Positions 60,831 to 64,000 of a stretch of 64,000 nucleotides of DNA are shown here, piece by piece. The DNA is from Streptomyces sp. MH60 (GTDB lineage Bacteria; Actinomycetota; Actinomycetes; Streptomycetales; Streptomycetaceae). The stretch lies in contig NZ_MULI01000006.1 of NCBI RefSeq assembly GCF_002939385.1, forward strand, positions 62,001 to 126,000, given 5' to 3'. The notes under the pieces were generated by a model, which was not told the DNA's origin, ran no database searches, and saw only the letters and a program-made list of their open reading frames with translations. Both the position numbers and the translations under genes were made by a program. Numbering within the stretch: position 1 is the stretch's first letter; each line of letters starts with the position of its first letter.

Positions 60831-61742
60831 ATGAGTCTCGCACGCAACTTGAACCGGGCCCTCACCGTGACCACCGGCCTCCAGGTACGGAGAGCACCCC
60901 AGGCGGCGAAGGGGAGCCCGAAGGGGAAGCAGGGCAAGAAGTCCGCCGCCGCGCGACCCCCGGCGCGGCAGGAGGCCGCCTACCGATGTCCGCCGGCCGA
61001 GGAGCTGCCGGTCGAACGGCTGCTGCGACGACCCGTCTTCATCATCTCGTCCATCCGGTCCGGCTCCACCCTGCTGCGCATGGTGCTGGGCGCCCACCCG
61101 CGGCTGCACGCCCCGCACGAGCTGCACATCGGCCGGCTGGAGGTCACCTGCGCCAACTGGTTCTCCGAACGCGCGATGGGCGCCCTCGGCCTGCGGCGCG
61201 GCGACCTGGAGCACCTGCTGTGGGACCGCGTCCTGCACCGCGAACTCGCCAGGTCGGGCAAGGACTTCGTGGTCGAGAAGACACCGGCCAACGTGTACCT
61301 GTACCGGCGCCTCAAGGACTGCTGGCCCGACGCGCGCTTCGTCTTCCTGCTGCGCCATCCCGCGTCGACAGCCCGTTCCTGGCACGAGACCGACCCCGTC
61401 AAGCGGCCCCTCGACACGGCCGTCACGGACGTACTGCGCTACATGACGGCCGTCGAGGAGGCCCGTACGGCGGACGCCGACGGTTTCACCGTGCGCTACG
61501 AGGACATCACCGACGACCCCGAGCGCGAGATGCGCCGGCTGTGCGCGTACCTCGGCGTCGACTACGCGCCGGCCATGCTGGACTACGGCCGGAAGAGCAG
61601 CGCCGAGCTGGTCCGGGGACTGGGCGACTGGCGCGAGAACATCCGCACCGGCACCGTGCAGCCGGGGCGCGCGCTGCCCGGGGAGGACGAGATCCCCGAG
61701 CGGCTGCGTCCGCTGTGCGCGGCCTGGGGCTACACGTCCTGA
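60831..61742 (+). CDS. Sulfotransferase
   Basis: This 303-residue sulfotransferase has the PAPS 5'-phosphosulfate loop RPVFIISSIRSGSTLLRMVL, the 3'-phosphate region VFLLRHPASTARSWHETDPV, and VRYEDITDDPEREMRRLCAY with the C-terminal fold. An Arg/Lys/Gly-rich N-terminal 60 residues precede the domain. The substrate is unknown. It overlaps the stop of the convergent hydroxylase gene by 13 nt. Confidence 0.92.
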   Translation: MSLARNLNRALTVTTGLQVRRAPQAAKGSPKGKQGKKSAAARPPARQEAAYRCPPAEELPVERLLRRPVFIISSIRSGSTLLRMVLGAHPRLHAPHELHIGRLEVTCANWFSERAMGALGLRRGDLEHLLWDRVLHRELARSGKDFVVEKTPANVYLYRRLKDCWPDARFVFLLRHPASTARSWHETDPVKRPLDTAVTDVLRYMTAVEEARTADADGFTVRYEDITDDPEREMRRLCAYLGVDYAPAMLDYGRKSSAELVRGLGDWRENIRTGTVQPGRALPGEDEIPERLRPLCAAWGYTS

Positions 61743-64000
61743 CGCGGGCCGTGCAGCGTGAGCCTCGGCTTGGGGGCGTCGGTGCGCCCGGTGCGCGGTG
61801 GGCGGCTGCCCGCCCGGTACGGCGCCGGCCACGGGGCGCCCGGACCCTCGTAGCCCTGCTCGGCGGCGGCGTGCAGGGTCCAGTGCGGGTCGTAGAGGTG
61901 GGGGCGGGCGAGGGCGCACAGGTCGGCGCGGCCGGCCAGGATCAGCGAGTTGACGTCGTCCCAGGAGGAGATCGCGCCGACGGCGATCACCGGGACGCCC
62001 GCCTCGTGCCGGACGCGGTCCGCGTACGGCGTCTGGTACGACCGCCCGAACTCGGGCCGTTCACCGGCGACGACCTGGCCCGTGGACACGTCGATGGCGT
62101 CGGCCCCGTGCGCGGCGAAGGCACGCGCGGTCTCCACCGCCTCCTCGGCACTCGTGCCGCCCTCGGCCCAGTCGGTGGCGGAGATCCGTACGGTCATGGG
62201 CCGCTCACCGGGCCACACCTCGCGTACGGCGTCGAAGACCTCCAGCGGGAAGCGCAGCCGCTTCTCCAGTGAGCCGCCGTAGGCATCGGTGCGGTGGTTG
62301 GTGAGCGGGGAGAGGAAGCCGGAGAGCAGGTAGCCGTGGGCGCAGTGCAGTTCGAGCAGGTCGAAGCCGGCCCCGGCGGCCCGTACGGCGGCGGACCTGA
62401 ACTGCTCGCGCACGTCCGTCAGGTGCGCCCGGGACAGCTCGCGCGGGACCTGGCTGCCGGGGCGGTACGGCAGCGGGGAGGGCGCCACCAGGGGCCAGTT
62501 GCCGTCGGGCAGCGGTTGGTCCATGCCCTCCCACATCAGCCGGGTCGAGCCCTTGCGGCCGCTGTGGCCCAGCTGCACGCCGATCGCGGTGCCGGGCGCG
62601 CCGGTGTGCACGAAGTCGGTGATCCGCCGCCACGCCTCGCTCTGCCGGCCGGTGTAGAGGCCCGCACAGCCGGGGGTGATGCGGCCCTCCGCGCTGACGC
62701 ACACCATCTCGGTCATCACCAGTGCGGCGCCGCCCAGGGCCCGGGCGCCGAGGTGGACCAGGTGGAAGTCGCCGGGGACGCCGTCGGTGGCGGAGTACAT
62801 GTCCATCGGGGAGACGACGACGCGGTTGCGCAGGGTCAGGCCGCGCAGCCGGAACGGGGTGAACATCGGGGGCGTGCCGGGCGGGCAGCCGAACTCGCGC
62901 TCCACCGCGCCGGTGAAGCCGGCGTCGCGCAGCCGCAGGTTCTCGTGGGTGACCCGGCGGCTGCGGGTGAGCAGGTTGAAGGCGAACTGGCGGGGCGGCT
63001 GGCCGAGGTACCGGTCCAGGTCCTCGAACCACTCCAGGCTGGCCTTGGCCGCCCGCTGGGTGGAGGCGACGACGGGACGCCGCTCCTCCTCGTACGCGCC
63101 GAGGGCCGCCTGGAGGGTGGGCTGCTCCTCCAGGCAGGCGGCGAGCGCGAGGGCGTCCTCCACGGCGAGTTTGGTGCCGGAGCCGATGGAGAAGTGGGCG
63201 GTGTGGGCGGCGTCGCCGAGCAGGACGACGTTGCCGTGCGACCAGCGGTCGTTGACGACCGTGCGGAAGGTGGTCCACGCCGACTTGTTGGAACGCAGCG
63301 GCCGGCCGCCGAGCGCGTCGGCGAAGATCTTGGCGCAGCGGGCGGTGGACTCGGTCTCGTCCAGTGCGTCGAAACCGGCCGCCCGCCAGACCTCCTCGCG
63401 CATCTCGACGATGACGGTCGAGGCGGCTTCATCCTGCCGCCCGCAGGGCCTCGTTGAGGGGTGGTGGCCGGGCGACGGGCGGGAGTAGGGGTAGCCGTGC
63501 AGCTGCATCACGCCGTGCTCGGTCTCGGCGATCTCGAAGCGGAAGGCGTCGAAGGCGAAGTCGGCGGCGAGCCAGATGTAGCGGCAGCGGTGGGAGGTGA
63601 GGTGCGGCCGGAAGACGTCGCGGTACGCCTCGCGGGTGGCACTGTGCACTCCGTCGGCGGCGACGACGAGGTCGTGGGTCCGTGCGAGGCGGTCCGGGGG
63701 CGGTGCCTCGGTACGGAAGCGGAGCTCCACGCCGAGGTCGCGGCAGCGCTCGTGCAGGATCTCCAGGAGGCGGCGGCGGCCGAGGGCGGCGAAGCGGTGT
63801 CCTCCGGAGGTCTGACGGGTGCCCCGGTGGACGATGTCGATGTCGTCCCAGCGGACGAAGTGTGCAGTGAGGGCCTCGTAGACGACCGGGTCGGCGTGTT
63901 CGATGCCGCCGAGGGTCTCGTCGGAGAGGACTACGCCGAAGCCGAAGGTGTCGTCGGGGGCGTTGCGTTCGTAGACGGTGATCTCGCGGTCGGGGGCGAG
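61730..64000 (-). CDS. Bifunctional salicylyl-CoA 5-hydroxylase / OYE-like oxidoreductase, 5' end outside window
   Basis: The visible part (about 756 residues, reading frame open to the window end) has a FAD monooxygenase half: FGFGVVLSDETLGGIEHADP, HDLVVAADGVHSATREAYRD, WSHGNVVLLGDAAHTAHFSI (GD motif), and an OYE half: FTPFRLRGLTLRNRVVVSPM, MYSATDGVPGDFHLVHLGAR, DLLELHCAHGYLLSGFLSPL and YGGSLEKRLRFPLEVFDAVR. This fusion is the salicylyl-CoA 5-hydroxylase / 2-aminobenzoyl-CoA monooxygenase-reductase. A short stretch SRPSPGHHPSTRPCGRQDEA between GYPY and STVIVEM looks like an insertion of about 20 residues. It matches the ligase and RidA of the same cluster. Confidence 0.92.
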   Translation of the reverse strand, partial: LAPDREITVYERNAPDDTFGFGVVLSDETLGGIEHADPVVYEALTAHFVRWDDIDIVHRGTRQTSGGHRFAALGRRRLLEILHERCRDLGVELRFRTEAPPPDRLARTHDLVVAADGVHSATREAYRDVFRPHLTSHRCRYIWLAADFAFDAFRFEIAETEHGVMQLHGYPYSRPSPGHHPSTRPCGRQDEAASTVIVEMREEVWRAAGFDALDETESTARCAKIFADALGGRPLRSNKSAWTTFRTVVNDRWSHGNVVLLGDAAHTAHFSIGSGTKLAVEDALALAACLEEQPTLQAALGAYEEERRPVVASTQRAAKASLEWFEDLDRYLGQPPRQFAFNLLTRSRRVTHENLRLRDAGFTGAVEREFGCPPGTPPMFTPFRLRGLTLRNRVVVSPMDMYSATDGVPGDFHLVHLGARALGGAALVMTEMVCVSAEGRITPGCAGLYTGRQSEAWRRITDFVHTGAPGTAIGVQLGHSGRKGSTRLMWEGMDQPLPDGNWPLVAPSPLPYRPGSQVPRELSRAHLTDVREQFRSAAVRAAGAGFDLLELHCAHGYLLSGFLSPLTNHRTDAYGGSLEKRLRFPLEVFDAVREVWPGERPMTVRISATDWAEGGTSAEEAVETARAFAAHGADAIDVSTGQVVAGERPEFGRSYQTPYADRVRHEAGVPVIAVGAISSWDDVNSLILAGRADLCALARPHLYDPHWTLHAAAEQGYEGPGAPWPAPYRAGSRPPRTGRTDAPKPRLTLHGPRQDV

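Overview
The window is high-GC actinobacterial DNA and looks like a Streptomyces chromosome. The codon use is GC-rich throughout, GTG and TTG starts are common, and several small families typical of streptomycetes are present (DUF5999-, DUF6183- and DUF2637-like proteins and a SCO6880-family conjugation protein). No rRNA, tRNA or CRISPR array was recognised. || Layout. (1) About 0.47-10.5 kb is an antiphage and DNA-modification island: a tight four-gene operon (GHKL/MutL-like ATPase, Z1-domain ATPase, DUF4420 PD-(D/E)XK protein, AIPR protein). It is followed by a small AbrB-like protein, a Vsr mismatch endonuclease and a C5-cytosine methyltransferase that carries an extra C-terminal domain with an endonuclease-III-type four-cysteine motif. 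The gene content matches the Mza-type defence systems (MutL, Z1, DUF, AIPR, Dcm). (2) About 10.9-12.7 kb holds a PD-(D/E)XK nuclease-like protein and a convergent beta-class DNA methyltransferase, separated by a strong hairpin. (3) About 13.3-34.6 kb is the conjugation core of an integrative and conjugative element with a type IV secretion apparatus (NlpC/P60 hydrolase, DUF6112-like pilin-like protein, VirB6/TrbL-like, SCO6880, VirB4-like and VirD4-like proteins), not the single-TraB type. It carries cargo, most notably a divergent HNH nuclease / CHAT protease pair at 23.3-26.7 kb. At least seven genes in this core carry frameshifts, mostly single-base gains in short homopolymers. (4) 34.6-43.4 kb holds cutA, an SF2 helicase, and convergent to it a small gene, drmA and drmB, i.e. 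a DISARM-like module without a visible drmC. (5) 43.6-47.2 kb is the recombination end: a truncated copy of the 10.9-kb nuclease, a dead IS30-family element, a helix-turn-helix excisionase-like gene, a long palindrome and a tyrosine integrase. (6) 47.2-50.5 kb is a scar zone of gene remnants (McrB-like ATPase, SLT transglycosylase, amidohydrolase, short-chain dehydrogenase) around an intact DUF6183-like gene. (7) 50.5-64 kb is ordinary chromosome: LysR, GNAT, DUF1264, small secreted or membrane proteins, and then a 2-aminobenzoate/salicylate CoA-thioester catabolic cluster (CoA ligase, acyl-CoA dehydrogenase, RidA, hydrolase, PaaX-type regulator, bifunctional salicylyl-CoA 5-hydroxylase cut by the window end) with a sulfotransferase in between. 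|| How the parts work together. The left three quarters read as a mobile defence island: at least three independent anti-phage candidates (Mza-like, HNH/CHAT, DrmAB plus helicase) and orphan methyltransferases travel with, or have accumulated around, a conjugative element whose transfer genes appear to be decaying. The left end of the element and its attachment sites were not identified, and no relaxase was recognised, so the boundaries are inferred.
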